The translations under genes and the position numbers were made by a program. DNA of 64,000 nt, taken from contig NC_063157.1 in assembly GCF_020921035.1 (NCBI RefSeq), forward strand, positions 8,468,001 to 8,532,000, read 5' to 3'. This stretch comes from Rhodamnia argentea. Its lineage: Eukaryota > Streptophyta > Magnoliopsida > Myrtales > Myrtaceae. Below, in pieces: positions 1 to 12,151 of the stretch. How positions within the stretch are numbered: position 1 is the first letter of the stretch; each line of letters begins with the position of its first letter. Under the pieces are notes generated by a model, which was given only the letters and a program-made list of their open reading frames with translations, was not told the origin of the DNA and ran no database searches.

Positions 1-65
1 AGATGGATAAAGATTCGAGTCAAATGACGTTGCATGATTTGAACTTGATTTGCCGCCATTGGCAG

Positions 66-1429
66 CTGAATGGTGGAAGTCGGACGTGGAAGCGGTGATC
101 GATGAGGCCATGAAATCTGGAGCAGCACCCAATGTCTCCGATGCTTACACCATCAATAGCCATCCGGGACCCGTCGCCAATTGTCCCAAGGGTACTAGGA
201 AAACAAGAATAACGTTGTTGGTCGCAAAAATTTAAGAGTCCGTTGCCGCCGATCTGACCGGTTCCGATAATGTGCAGATGGATACAAATTGGCAGTTCGA
301 CCGGGCAAGACTTACATGCTGCGGATCATTAACGCGGCGCTCAATGAGGAGCTCTTCTTCAAGGTCGCCTGCCACCAACTCACGGTGGTCGAGGTCGACG
401 CCACCTACGTCAAGCCTTTGCGCACCGACGCCATCCTTGTCGGCCCGGGCCAAACCACCGCCGCCCTCCTCACCACCAACCACTCGACTGGCAAGTACCT
501 GATCACCGTCTCCCCCTTCATGGACGCCCCCATCGACGTCAACAACATCACCGCCACCGCGACGTTGCTCTACTCCGGCACGTCGAAGGCTTCCCTGGTG
601 GCCCCCACCACCCCACCGCCCAAGAACGCCACGTGGGTGGCCGAGAGGTTCGTTGGCTCTCTGAGGAGCCTAAACACAAACACCTACCCCGCGCGAGTCC
701 CGCTCGAGATGGACCACTCCCTGCTCTTCACCGTCGGCATCGGGGTCAAGCCCTGCGCGACCTGCCCGAGCGGCATCCGGGTCGTGGCCGACATCAACAA
801 CATCAGTTTCGTCATGCCCAAGACCGCGCTTTTATCGGCGCACTACTACAAGACGCCCGGCGTCTTCACGGACGATTTCCCCGCGAAGCCATTGATAGAG
901 TTCAACTACACGGGGAAGCAGCCGGCGAACCTGAACACCATGAGCGGGACGAGGCTATACAGGCTCACGTACAATGCGACGGTCCAGCTGGTCCTGCAAG
1001 ACACGGGGATGATTGCGCCGGAGAGCCACCCGATCCACCTCCACGGATTCAATTTCTTCGCGGTGGGAAGAGGGCTGGGGAATTTCGACCCGGTCAAGGA
1101 CCCGAGGAAGTTCAATCTCGTGGACCCGGTGGAGCGCAACACCATTGGAGTCCCGTCCGGTGGGTGGGCGGCCATAAGGTTCAGGGCCGATAATCCAGGT
1201 AAGCTCGCAATCTTCTGGATCATAATATACTTACATGACTTTTATACTGAAAAGGGCTTTTCTTCTTCTTCTTCTTATTCTTCTATTTTGATTTGCAGGG
1301 GTTTGGTTCTTGCATTGTCACCTAGAAGTGCACACGACATGGGGACTCAAGATGGCATTTGTCGTCGACGATGGGGAAGGCCCCGACCAGTCCCTCCTGC
1401 CCCCGCCGAGCGATCTCCCCAAGTGTTGA
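66..1429 (+). CDS. Laccase (multicopper oxidase), 3' part of gene
   Basis: This is the C-terminal part of a plant laccase, a secreted copper oxidase that oxidises monolignols and flavonoids in the cell wall. Visible segments are [42 protein letters not shown], the L3 copper motif [11 protein letters not shown] and the L4 motif [14 protein letters not shown], ending PSDLPKC then stop. Likely exons are 66-191, 296-1198 and 1299-1429. The last intron is clear (GTAAG donor at 1199, TTTGCAG acceptor at 1298) and restores the family sequence [11 protein letters not shown]. An acceptor AG at 64-65 just before the EWWK exon implies that earlier exons with the L1/L2 copper motifs lie left of the window. 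The 104-nt GT-AG segment at 192-295 carries stops and removes about six residues usual between NC and PGKTY, so it is either an unusual small intron or a lesion. The rest of the frame is intact, so it may be functional or a young pseudogene. Confidence 0.85.
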
Positions 1430-4011
1430 AACAGTCGCCGAGGGGACATACAGGATTTTGAGTTAGTGTAAGGAATGAGGAGTGCATACTACAGCATAAA
1501 GGACAGGGACATTGTAATTGGATTGATGTAGGTCAGTGGAAAAAACAACATTGGTGAGCAATATAGATTTTTAAGAGCTAGACCAAGCTGCTTATACCTT
1601 GACCAATTCGTGGGTTCTCCTTAGCTCGAGCAGTTCCGCTTGATTGTCGAGATTGTTGGAGATGCGGTTCATTTTCCTTGAAGTGATTTGAGTATGTCAA
1701 TTCAGTTGGGAATTAAATCATATGCAATTGCCAAAGTATCTTTTCTCTATCTGTCCCGCGAGAAGATGGCCGCAACGAAAGATGTTTCACCGAAGGTTGA
1801 AATCCTTCGGCTTTGATGTTTTAATCGGGTTGTCAATCACCGATCGCCGTGGATGTTGATTCTCGCGGACAGCAACGATATTAGGTTCTTGACTTCTGGT
1901 TCTGGCTATGATCACTTCCTCAAATCTAACCATAAATGGTCCCACCAGGCGTACTAAAAAGATGTTTCGTCGGAAGATGTCCGCGACGAAAGATATTTCA
2001 CTGAAGGTTAGAAATCCTCAGCTTTGATGTTTAATCGGCTTGCAGCGATTCCGAACATAAAGTAACTATGCGAAATAAGGATAAATTAAACAGTAAATGA
2101 AATGAATGAGATAGTAAAAATAAATAATGTAAATTGCAGAGAAAATTGATGAGCGTTATTGATTGTCCATCCTTTACAAAGATTCGTCTCCAATGATTTA
2201 TAGTCGAGCACGAAGGATAATCCACAGTAACAGTTACTTTCGTTTATTCTATCCGGCTTTCCGGCTTTCTCGAGCCCAGATCGATATTCGTGTCAACATT
2301 ATCTTTTCCTTTATTGTGTCCACACGTCATATTTAATAAGAGCCTTGGCTTCTATCAAAAAGTAGTCGTGTCATTCTATCTTGGGAAATTACAAGGGTTG
2401 ACTAGACAAACTTGGGTCGCATGTGAATGAGAGTTTGGTCTTCCAACAAATGTTTTGGCATTACCTTAGACAAAACTTATGTAGCCAAAAGCCTATGGCC
2501 AGTCCACCACATGATTTGGATATTGGGCCAACTCGGCCTCGAAGAAACATGGTCGCTCTTGATTCTTTTGGGCCTGAGCCCACTTTCTTAATGTCAATTG
2601 GCAACAAAATCAAGAAATTGAGATAGCTTTCCCGGAGTCGCCGGACATTCAAGCCGGTGGATTCGGGTTCGACCCTAGGCAAATGCACCGGACGATGGCG
2701 TCCTAGCCATCTAGCAAAAGAGAAAGATAACTTCCACACGATTTGGAGACAATGATTTAATTCGGGATGCTCTTACATATTATATACACTGCTTAAAACG
2801 GTCAATCCAACAAAATCTGCTATACATATGCATTTTGAACGTGCCGCCGTGAAGTAAATTGAACATGAATTCTATTGCATTGTAGGCAAATAATGTACGT
2901 CTACGTAGTTTCATGACAACGAATGATTCAAAAGCTCAAAACCTGCTCCAACTCGATCGGGGGAACCAATTAAACCCACCCCTACATTTCGTATCGATTC
3001 GCAACAAGCGACGTATTATCTTCCAACCCAAGGATCCATAACTTAACATGTCAGAGTCGGGTTATAATTAACGGAACCAAAATCTGAATCGATTCAAGGA
3101 TCAATATGGAAATCGGGCCTAACTAAAAGGAAAACAAATTTTAAGCAATGTAAACTGTTATTCCGGCAAAATATACCACATGAACGATATGTTGCGTTAA
3201 TAGATTTCCTAACCTTTCTCCGACATATTTGTCTCTTTTGTAAACAAAGTTAAATATAGAAAATTTTTAAAAAATAGATAATAGAAACCGGTTAAGGCAG
3301 CTCTTTAAAATACTTTTGACAAGGAACCCGCCTTGTCCCGTGTGCATTGACCTGACCTGACCCGACTCGACCTGAAACCGAATAGGTAAAATCGATTCGA
3401 GTGGGTTTCGAGATTAAATCGGCCCTGTTGCTGACCCCTATTCTATACCCTTTGCTAATGCCCTGGTCATCACCTGTTAATCTTCAGGGCCTACAAATGA
3501 CAAAAAGAGACAGAGGGATTTGGCAAAGGGACGCCTGGAAAATAATTAAAATAATTCGTGGGAATCTATCCTTAAATGGAAACAAATTGAGGTTGATGCC
3601 AAGTCTAATTTAAGTATGATTAAATCAAGTGATTTTCTATGTTCACGTGTCGCGATGCCAGCGGACAACCTTTATCATTTCCAACGAACCACTAACTTTC
3701 GACCCTTTACCTCCTCAGCTTTGTCAAGGGTCAATGGCGTGGAAAATTATTCTTTTTTTTTTCCCTTCTTTCTTTTTTTTTTCCTCATAAAGAATGGAGT
3801 AAAAAAAAATACTTAAAATGTAAACAAAATTTGGCACACTTTTTAGAGAGAGCTTTTCGCTGAGGAGTATGCATTAATCCATCCTTTCGGGAGGTGCTCT
3901 TTGAACTTTCTTACACCGTACGTGTGAGCTTCGAACCTTGTAGCATGTTATAACAATTAAGCTGACGTAAGAAATGTCAAAAGACAAAAGAGAGAGAAAA
4001 ATAAAAGTGAC
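1430..4011. other. Intergenic, AT-rich, no gene recognised
   Basis: The short reading frames here look random and match no family I recognise. The stretch contains a direct repeat described separately (1757-2040) and a cluster of GACCTGAC-type short repeats near 3350-3380. I see nothing else. Confidence 0.6.
1757..2040. repeat. Imperfect direct repeat, two ~73-bp copies
   Basis: Copies at about 1757-1830 and 1968-2040 share the order AAGATG..CCGC..ACGAAAGAT, TTTCAC.GAAGGTT, AAATCCT and CTTTGATGTTTTAATCGG. They are separated by about 140 bp. The copies differ by scattered substitutions, so the duplication is not recent. No coding potential is apparent. Confidence 0.7.
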
Positions 4012-4615
4012 TCGAAGCTAAAACAAGGAGACCCTTGGTGCGCATGGTAACACTTTTGAAAATAACTTTCTACTCTAAAAATTCTCCTAGAGCAGAAATC
4101 CGTTTGGTAATACAACTTCTGCAACAAAAATTCGTTTGGTTACATAATATTACATTTCTACTTCTGAAGTTGGCCAATTCCGGAAGTTCAAAAAAATTAC
4201 TTTTCTTTCAGAAATAAAAATCTCTCAACATTAATATTTCTCTCGCTTTGAGCTCTTTTCAATTTCAACGTATCTCTCCCAACTATGCCTCCACCGTCGC
4301 CACCTACCATTGCCCACCACCGACCGCCGCCGCCGCCAACCTTTGACCACCGCCCACCGCCGTTGACCACCGCCGCGTGAGTAAAAAATAAATAATAATT
4401 TTTCATTTTATTTTAAAGAAATTTAAAAAACTAAAAAACAAAGTAGAAATTTTTCGACCACCGACAATAATTTTTCATAGAAGATTTCGTGTTAATAATG
4501 CTATAGAAGTATAAATTTGCAACCGCTACCAAACGAATTTCTCTTATCGTAAATCAACTCTCGGAGCAGAAGTAGAAAAATCAATTTTTGTTGCCATGCG
4601 TGCCCTAAGGCTCTA
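4012..4615. mobile_element. Non-autonomous TIR element with CCR-repeat core
   Basis: The ends are inverted relatives: CCTTGGTGCGCATGGTAAC on the left and GTTGCCATGCGTGCCCTAAGG on the right. The arms carry repeated phrases about 'AGCAGAAAT..TTTGGTAA' and 'GCAGAAGTAGAAA'. The centre (about 4285-4380) is a GC-rich CCACCG/CCGCC simple-sequence core between AT-rich arms. There is no transposase, so it is a MITE-like element. A related, possibly partial copy with the same AGAAGTAGAAA phrases occurs at about 12950-13190. Confidence 0.55.
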
Positions 4616-4619
4616 ATCG

Positions 4620-5320
4620 TTTCGCAAAAAATGAGGTGTTTCTGGAATATGTTTTCCAAAAAGTTATTTCTTTGAAAAATGACAATATTTGTTTGTGTTC
4701 GGGTGAAACTTCAAAATGGCTTGAAAAATATTTTTTGTCATTTGGTATGAAAAATCAGATTTGATTTTCCTCCATGCACTCATTTTAATAAATATTATTT
4801 TTTTCCTTCTATTTTATTTTTATTTTACTTTTTTTTCTATTTTATTTTTTCCCTCTTCTTTGTTTGGTCGTTGGCCACAGCAACGGTCGATGACCGTCCG
4901 CAAGTAAGCTCGAGCCTCAACTCACCACGGGCTAGTGAGGTCGAGCGAGGCCAAGCCTTGACAAATCTAGCTACGCTTGACCTCACTCGAAGCCAACGAG
5001 GCTTGAGCTCACCTGCAATTGGTCTTTGGCTGTGGTTGTGGCCGGCAACCGGCCTAAGAAGAAGGGGAAAAAAATAAAAAAATAAAAAAAAATTGATTTT
5101 TTTAAAAAATAAAAAAAAATAGTTAAAGAGAAAATAAATGTAAAATAGTGAAGGAAGAGGGAAAAAAATTGTCCTTTTTCTAAAAAAAATGAAATCATTT
5201 TCCCCACTTTTAAAGGTATTTTTTTTTTGTGAGAGAAAAATGTTCCCTTGACTCATTTATTTTTTGTGAACCGAATGCCAGAAAATTCGAAAAATATTTT
5301 TCTAAAAGTTATTTTGGGCG
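4620..5320. mobile_element. Non-autonomous TIR-like element with GC-rich core
   Basis: AT-rich arms with GAAAAATATTTTTC-type sequence flank a T-run (about 4795-4860), a GC-rich core (about 4870-5065) and an A-run (about 5068-5130). The core holds short CGAGCCTC, GAGGTCGAGCGAGG and CTCGAAGCC words. Open frames inside it are by-products of base composition. The ends were judged by eye only. Confidence 0.45.
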
Positions 5321-8300
5321 AAAAGAATGGAACCTATGTCTCCTTAACATATGTCTATTTGGATGTCATACGTTTATGCTTAATTGAGATGTGATATGAT
5401 TGGTGATGCCTAAGAACACGATTTAATAGATTTATATATTGAGTAGTTGGATCATAACCTCTTACCATAAAAATAGCTATGCGCATGGCAACACCAACTA
5501 TGATGGGCAAATTCTTTAAAAAAAATTCACAACTTCAGGTCAAATCTCAATTTTGGTTCGAACTATTTTTTTGGTCCAAAAATTAAGCGTCAAGTTTCAC
5601 TCCTGTCCAAAATCTGCCCATGCATTAAAAAATCGCCACTAGTATCTTCAAGATTATCAACATCATGAGGCTACTATTGTTCCATATGAAGTTAGGGGTG
5701 TTGATAAAAATGCAGATTCTAGTAATGCACCTCCGAGGGACCTTGATGTTGATAATTTTGAAGAAATCGATGGTGATATTTGGATATGTGGGCAGATTTG
5801 AGATTATGCTAAAAGTTGAAGGCTTTTTTTTTAAACCAAAAAAGTTCATAGCAAAATTGAGATTAGATCTAAAGTTATATGTTTTTTTTTAATTAAACCC
5901 AACTATGAGAAATCCGACAATCCATATGTCATATGTGAATAATTGCAATTGTGTACCATAATCAATATCTAGATATGGATAAGGGGCATGGAATGCATAG
6001 GGTGAGCTACGATAATGGCTAAAGAGCCTATCATAAATAGATTAAGAGATAATTGAGTATGCCATTACATTGTTAGGATATCGTATTGGCCTTTATAAAT
6101 GAACCTTTATGAGCCTCTAAAATATATTTTATACCATGATCACTATGCTCGTTGATCCTACACACATGACCCGCTATCAAGAAAAGAAGTACAATAGCTA
6201 AATGATGACAAGCAATGTCGGCGATAGACCTTTAGGTACTGGATTTAGTCCTCCAAGAAAAGTATAAACTGGCGGATATTTTAGATCAATTCAAATTGAG
6301 AAATGGGGCACAGACCCAAAAAAAAAAAAAGACATGGGTTGCTTCCTCGGTTAAACTTGGATAAAGTGGAGCCAAATGCTCATTGCTCTTCGAATATCCG
6401 ACTAATTCCCGCTGGGATTTTGAACTCATCACTCTTCAGTTTGGATAACTGTCAGGGTATGCCATAAACCTTGACGCTGGGTTAAGCCCTTTAGATAGAA
6501 ATTTCTTTCCCCTTGACAGGGTATGCCATAAACCTTAGTTCACTCATTAAAATGGTTGACGCGATACTTGGTTCCATAAGACAGCCAGTTCTTCAAAGCA
6601 TACATTATTGAAACATGCTATTGGATGTCTTCTTTCGCTGCAATCATCCAACAGAATATATTATTTTATCAAGAAGAAAGCCACTTCGTAGTCCATTCTG
6701 CATCTACTTTTATATATATATATCCATCTCTTCGAACTAGTTAAAAGACAAATCGTTTGAGATTGAGAACACTAATAAGGAATTACTCCCTTTCAAACAA
6801 ATTTCACAGAGATAGACTCCACGTCGATACGGATCTGACATCAGATGTCACACTTAAAAAAACCGTAAAATAGCAATACAGTCATAAATCAACTACATCT
6901 CCATCGAAATCGATGGCCAGCGATAAGGAAGTTACTCGTTCCGTAGAGCTTGAGGCGTGACGACCGTGATCGATGTTATATTTTAAAAATCGAGAAAGTA
7001 GAACTCTTTCAATATACGTGTCAAAGGCACAATAGGGACAAAGAGAGAGAGGGAGACCGTGATTAGGACAGAATTTGCCCATTGCTTGAAAGGCGGAAGT
7101 GACTTGAGGCTGAAAGCAAAACGGGGGGAAAGGTCGAATGGAAACACTTCTCCTAGATTCACCCCCCACGCACATGTGATAATGCAAAGAGAAAAATTGC
7201 CCGATTGACAAGGACGCGCATCATTCGGTGATTCGATGGCTCGGACCCTCCTACTTCCCAAATTACCTCGGACGGTCAAAGTGACCGAGAGGGGCAATAA
7301 AAAAAGCGTTCTTAAAAGCTTAATTACTATTTAGGACATCGAGAGCGACATGCGTCTGCCTAGTTGGGGTAACGACAACCCCACATGGAGACTAATCATC
7401 TAAATTAGATAGCTGGTATTTCTATTAACGAAGTTGTAGAACAATGGAGGTAGTGGGGTAGATTGGCTCAAGGAGGACCTCGTGTGGCCAGCTAAGCAAA
7501 AAAGGTTTTGAGCTCCACGCATGGGAGTGGAGAGAGGGGGGAATGGGGGAGGGCTGACAGTTTAAGACACGAGCGTTTTGCCCGGTCATCTAAAGCTCGT
7601 TTAGGATCTATTTGTTTCGTGAAAAAAAAAAAAATTTGGACACGCGCTACAATTAGAATTGGCTTTTTTCAATAACTCTTACTCTCAAAAGAGTCTTCAT
7701 TCTATCTTGGTTGAAAATTTTCAATTTTGCACTCAGTTTTCAGTCTCTCATGCTTAGAAGCCTTCCATCTTTTGTGGTCAGAGAGCTCGCTCTCCAGACA
7801 CTCTATTCGAAACACTAAAACAACTTGCACTCGAGAGTTTTTCATTTCTCGTTGTCAAGAGAAATTTTGGACAGAGGGTTAATGGTGGCATATTTGGACT
7901 CAAACAAAAGTTTGTATTTTTTATGAAACAAAACAAAGTTTCTGGTGGAATTGTGATTAAACCTAAAGTTGAGGGTTTTTTATGGAACAAGGAAAAAGTT
8001 ATGGTAGAATTGGAACTGGACCTCTTAAGAGATGATTATTTGTATCACTTAAAATAATCAGTTAATGGAAAATATTTTCATTACCAACAATATTTTGTGT
8101 CTAAACATTTTCGTTAACGATGAAAAAAAATGAACATTCATTTTTTTTTTTTCCGTAGATGCCGATTAGATTTCAAAAAATCACTCATTTTTCGCAAACC
8201 AAATGCACCCTTAATTTAAGATGTTCGTGTTATCATGTGCCGTGCCGATTCGTTTATAGGCACGATCATAGGAGTTATATCCCAATTATCTCGTTCGATC

Positions 8301-9100
8301 TTTTTAAACGTAATTTGGCAGTCAGCACACATAGTTTATTATGTTGATCCATGTAATGAGCCTCCATAACCAATGCCTCCAAAATAATTATTAAATATAC
8401 TTAAATACTAAGAATTAATTTCTTGAAAGAATTTATTGCACTATATGCAAGAAAAAATAAAAGTGCATTGGAAATTTTAAATTTTCCTTAATTAATTATT
8501 TATCAAATATTTTCCAAGCAATGGGCAGTATGGTTTTATGTAAGTCCTGTGCACTATTTTCATATTCTGAGGGCACGAGCGCACATGTTGGTTTACTTAG
8601 AAACCCACAAAACATCCTATAACCTCGCGAATACAAGGTAGTTTTGTGATCCTCAATAGCCACTTGTCCTAACTCTCCAATTTTTATTTTGATTTTGTAC
8701 TTTTCATATCCAAAAAGGTTGTGACGCACACAAAAACTTAAGTTTTTTGCAATTACGGGACATGATTTACTTATGAAAGATTTGAGTTCAGTTCCTGGAT
8801 GATACTTAGAAGAGCGATGCTAGACCTACTAAATTTGACAAGCGGCCCACGCTTAAGAACCAATAATGATAATCCCACACATTACCAACTTTATGAATCA
8901 ATTGTTGTGACCCTAGTATCATTCAACTTAGACACACCCATAAAAGCAAATCGGTCATGGTCCAAATTTCAAAGATGTTCACGATAAATAAGCGACAATT
9001 ATATGTCACGTCACGGGTACAAAATTTAGTGTTCAAGAAGCGCGCCCCCAAGGTACACCGATCTTGTGACATCACCGAACGGCGTCATAATTAAATATAA
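5321..9100. other. Intergenic, AT-rich, degenerate repeats, no gene recognised
   Basis: No recognisable coding sequence. A 20-bp direct repeat (CAGGGTATGCCATAAACCTT) occurs twice around 6452-6540. The stretches near 5810-5895 and 7880-8020 share phrases such as 'AAAGTT..TGAAACAAA' and 'TTAAACC.AAAGTT', suggesting two decayed copies of one MITE family. Poly-A and poly-T runs are frequent. Confidence 0.5.
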
Positions 9101-9666
9101 GAAAAAACTTAAATAAGAGCTTGAAGTGCCTCATTTTCTATAATAAAAAAAAAAAGCCTGAAGTGAATCTTGTTTCAAAGAATGGCTTAAAGTACTTTAA
9201 TTGTTTCAAAGAAAGACATGATCAATGGTATTTTCGTTATTTACTTATTTTTTATTTTTTGCTTTCATTTTTCCTCTTCCTTTTTTTTTTTTTTACGGTC
9301 GGAGAGGGCTGGCCGAGAGCCGACGACCTCACCCGGATTTGGCGAGGGCTCGCCTCGCCCACCCATCCTCACCGACGGCTCTCTTGGACGAGGCTCGCGG
9401 CGGCGGCGGGCGACCTCTCTTGGGCAAGTCGACCCTCGCCCACCAAAGGCAAGGCAGGCCCTCGACGACCAAGGGAGCCCTTGCTGGTGGTCGGTCATCG
9501 CTTGACACCGGGCACCGATAAAAAGAAAGGGAAATAAAAAAGGAAAAAAATTCATAAAATATAAAACGACGAAAATACCCTTAATCATACAATTCTTTAA
9601 AATAGAGTCCACTTTAAGCTTGTATCTGAGAAAATGAGGATATTGCAGGCCCTTATTTGAAATTCT
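9101..9666. mobile_element. Non-autonomous TIR element with GC-rich core
   Basis: The left arm (TTAAATAAGAGCTTGAAGTG, then CCTCATTTTCT) is the inverted counterpart of the right arm, which ends GAAAATGAGGATAT..GGCCCTTATTTGAAATT. The TIRs are about 100 bp. The inside runs arm, oligo-T (about 9245-9295), a very GC-rich core with GGCGAGG and CTCGCC words (9298-9515), an A-rich run (9520-9560), then arm. No transposase is present. Elements at 32.0 and 34.4 kb carry the same arm phrases. Confidence 0.65.
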
Positions 9667-10364
9667 TCCTTAAATACAATCGAAGGTCATAGCAAATGCA
9701 AATTATGTTATGAAGTTACAAAGGTTCGCCGTAATTAAGTGATAGAAAATCGTGAATAAAAAAAAGGAGATTGTAATATATATTGTCTTATCTTAGAATT
9801 TCTCAACAAAAAAAAAAAAAAGAATATGATTTTTCAGTTTTTATCGTTCGGGCGGGTGTGTGCGCGTGGAAGAGTTAACTGAGGGAGGCGGGTGTGGGGG
9901 AGCCCCAAGCGGTGTAGATTTCCAAGTACCATCTCATTGGTTCAATTGAGGTGTAAAAGTAAGTCAACCTTTTTCTTTATTTATTTATGATTTTTTTTGT
10001 GCGACAATGAAATAGTCAAACACTAGATTAAATAATTTTAATCTGAAAATGGTACTTAAAAAAGAAAAGAAAAAAAAGACGAGGTTTCACTTCTTTTTTT
10101 TTATTAATAAGTTTTATCTGGTGGGGATTCTTCTTCCAAGTGCAAGATAACCTCAAGGGGCTTGAGACCTAATTCGATCTTCATAGATTTCTCTAGCTAT
10201 TTTCTTACAAAACACATTTCGAGTAATTGTAGTAAAACGGGGACCAACTCAAAAGGAAGCATGCGACAAAGCCTTGCCAACTCTCGATACCCGCGCGAGA
10301 AAACACTTTCTATGTACTTCATATAATCCACATTCATTCAAAACAAAAAAATATAAATAATAAG
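9667..10364. other. Intergenic, no gene recognised
   Basis: AT-rich sequence with A- and T-runs and a short GTGTGTGCGCGTG patch near 9855. I see no coding or RNA feature. Confidence 0.5.
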
Positions 10365-11504
10365 AGATATGTTAGCTAGAAGTCCTAATATTTGTCACGA
10401 AAACGCAATTATATCCTAAAAATTGTAAAAGGTATAATCGAATATTAAAACTTGTCAAATTGATGAAATCGAGTTCTTCCGTTAATTCTGTCCAATTTGT
10501 CTAACGAAAAAATATGGACATGCCTTTTTTTTTAAATAGTTTCTCTCTGTTACGTGGCTAAAACGATATCGTTTTAGTCTAAATTATATTATTAATACAA
10601 TTATTATTTAAACTAATTTTAAAAATAAGTTAAAAATGAAAAAAAAAAAAAAAAAGCCCATAAGCAGAACCAACAACGAGGGCTAAGCTCTCGCAGCCGT
10701 GGCCGCCCACCACCCCCAAAAAGGGCTGGCGATGGTGGGGAAGTGGTCGCCAGCGGTCACGGACCCTGGCCAGGGGCCCGCGATCGTCGTCGACTGCAAA
10801 CGAGGGCCAGCAGACCCTCGTGCAGATTTGGGAGAAGAGGAAGAACTGCAGGTTCGAGAACACCATTCGGTACGCGTCACGGAAGGCGCACGCCGAGACA
10901 CGGCCATGGATCAACGGGAGGTTAGCGAAGCTCGTCAACATGGAGACGGAGGCCGAGCACATGATCGGGTTCGAGGTCGTGCCCTCCTTCGGAGAAATTT
11001 TTTGGCCCCTTTTCTTTGCTGGTTCTGTGCTGCTGCTTCTCCTCTCTTCTAGTGATGTTGATCTGTCTGTTTCTGTATGTAGTAGGAGACTTGGCGTTTG
11101 ACCCTTGGATCTCTCTGGCCGGGGCCCGGAAACACCGCCGACCACTTCCCCACTATCGCTGGCCCTTTTTAGTGATGGTGGGGCGGCGGGGCTGAAGCAG
11201 CCCCGCCACTGGTTTTGGGTTCTCGTTCTGCTTCTAGGCTGTTTTTTCCCTTCAATTTTAGCTTATTTTTTAAATTAATTTAAATAATTTTTTTTATAAA
11301 ATTAGATTTGGATCACAATAACGTCGTTTTAACCACGTCCTTGCCACATAAAAATGAGAAAATATTTTACAAAAAGTTACGTTAGCATTTTTGTTAGCCA
11401 AGTTGAACGAAAATAATGAAAGAACTTGATTTCATCAATTTGATAAGTTTTAAGATTTAATTGCACTTTCGCAATAAATTTTATGATTGATAGTGAACAT
11501 ATCT
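10365..11504. mobile_element. TIR element carrying a captured gene fragment (Pack-type)
   Basis: The two ends are long imperfect inverted repeats. The left end (AGATATGTTAGCTA, then ACTTGTCAAATTGATGAAAT) matches the reverse complement of the right end (AGATATGTTCACTA, then ACTTATCAAATTGATGAAAT). Similarity continues inward through TTTAAACTAATTTTAAAAAT and into GC-rich sequence: AAAGGGCTGGCGATGGTGGG at 10,720 pairs with the right side near 11,140-11,170. The arms therefore span roughly 300-400 bp each. The unpaired middle (about 10,790-11,110) holds a CONSTANS-like CCT-domain fragment. No transposase is seen. A long TIR, no own enzyme and an internal piece of a host gene is the structure of a Pack-type element, possibly Mutator-like. 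I could not find a clear target-site duplication. Confidence 0.65.
10796..10995 (+). pseudogene. CONSTANS-like CCT-domain C-terminal fragment
   Basis: Translation from about 10,820 reads [20 protein letters not shown], then HAETRPWINGRLAKL, and ends EVVPSF. This follows the plant CCT domain (the REKRK..[28 protein letters not shown] consensus) and the usual CONSTANS-like carboxy terminus VPSF. The normal stop after VPSF appears to have become GGA, so the frame runs on into non-coding sequence. Key basic residues are changed (R to W, K to N, R to L). The B-box half of the gene is missing. It lies in the unpaired middle of a TIR element, so it is best read as a captured, non-functional 3' gene fragment. 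The CCT domain itself normally mediates nuclear import and NF-Y/DNA contact in flowering-time regulators. Confidence 0.75.
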
Positions 11505-11644
11505 AAAAAAACAGAGGATTTTTTTTTTTAAATGTGGAGTTCATATACATTAGTTTTGTTATGTGCATGGCACAATTTAAACAAGTAAGCTCGGATCTTG
11601 CTCTAACAGACAAGCGGTGAGAAGGTTGCTCGCCTACAATGATC

Positions 11645-11960
11645 GTTAAAGTATCGTCTCACTTTGCTTGACAACAAGTTTTATGTTCTCATTAAATTAA
11701 CGTGGTCTCCTTGCACCTATAAACTTAAGTTTTTATAACAATAATTTCACGTAATCCAACATTGTATCAGACCTAGTGTTGCCCCTTTCTCTAATGTGCA
11801 TCCACCCCCATTAGTAAAATTCTACGTGCCGCTCGTAACTCGCTCCGTGCGTAAGATAGGGTGTTGAAATGTTGTCTTATATTGCTTGACAACACGTTTT
11901 ATATGCTCTTTATATTAATGTAGTCTTTATTTACCTATAAATTTCAACTTTTGGGCTCAA
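11645..11960. repeat. Imperfect direct repeat, two ~88-bp copies
   Basis: Segments at about 11,648-11,735 and 11,870-11,957 share CTTGACAACA.GTTTTAT, then GTCT..TT..CCTATAAA and CTT..AA..TTTTT. They are separated by about 135 bp. They look like diverged tandem copies of part of an old repeat, perhaps an LTR fragment. No coding content is seen. Confidence 0.55.
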
Positions 11961-12151
11961 ACTTTCTATTGGTGATATTGAATTGAAGATTGGGGATGTC
12001 GGGCTACGTATATACCTCTTGATCTCACATCCCTTAGATATGAATTGTTGCATGGATAGATCGAATCCCGAGAGAACTTATAATTTCTTGCCAATGGCGA
12101 GCCTGAACAAGGGTGCCTACTACCTAGCTACCTTTTTGTAATTTTTTTTTG

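Noticed and set aside
2655-2690. B-box-like GGTTCGACCC suggesting a tRNA gene
   Set aside because: The T-stem has only three pairs and there is no matching acceptor stem, D-arm or anticodon arm.
4837-5256. 139-codon minus-strand frame
   Set aside because: Made of poly-Phe/Leu from T-runs and a GC-core translation, inside a TIR-like element.
9121-9612. Overlapping long frames on both strands in the GC-rich core
   Set aside because: Frames are open on several phases at once because of base composition. They lie inside a TIR element and resemble no protein family.
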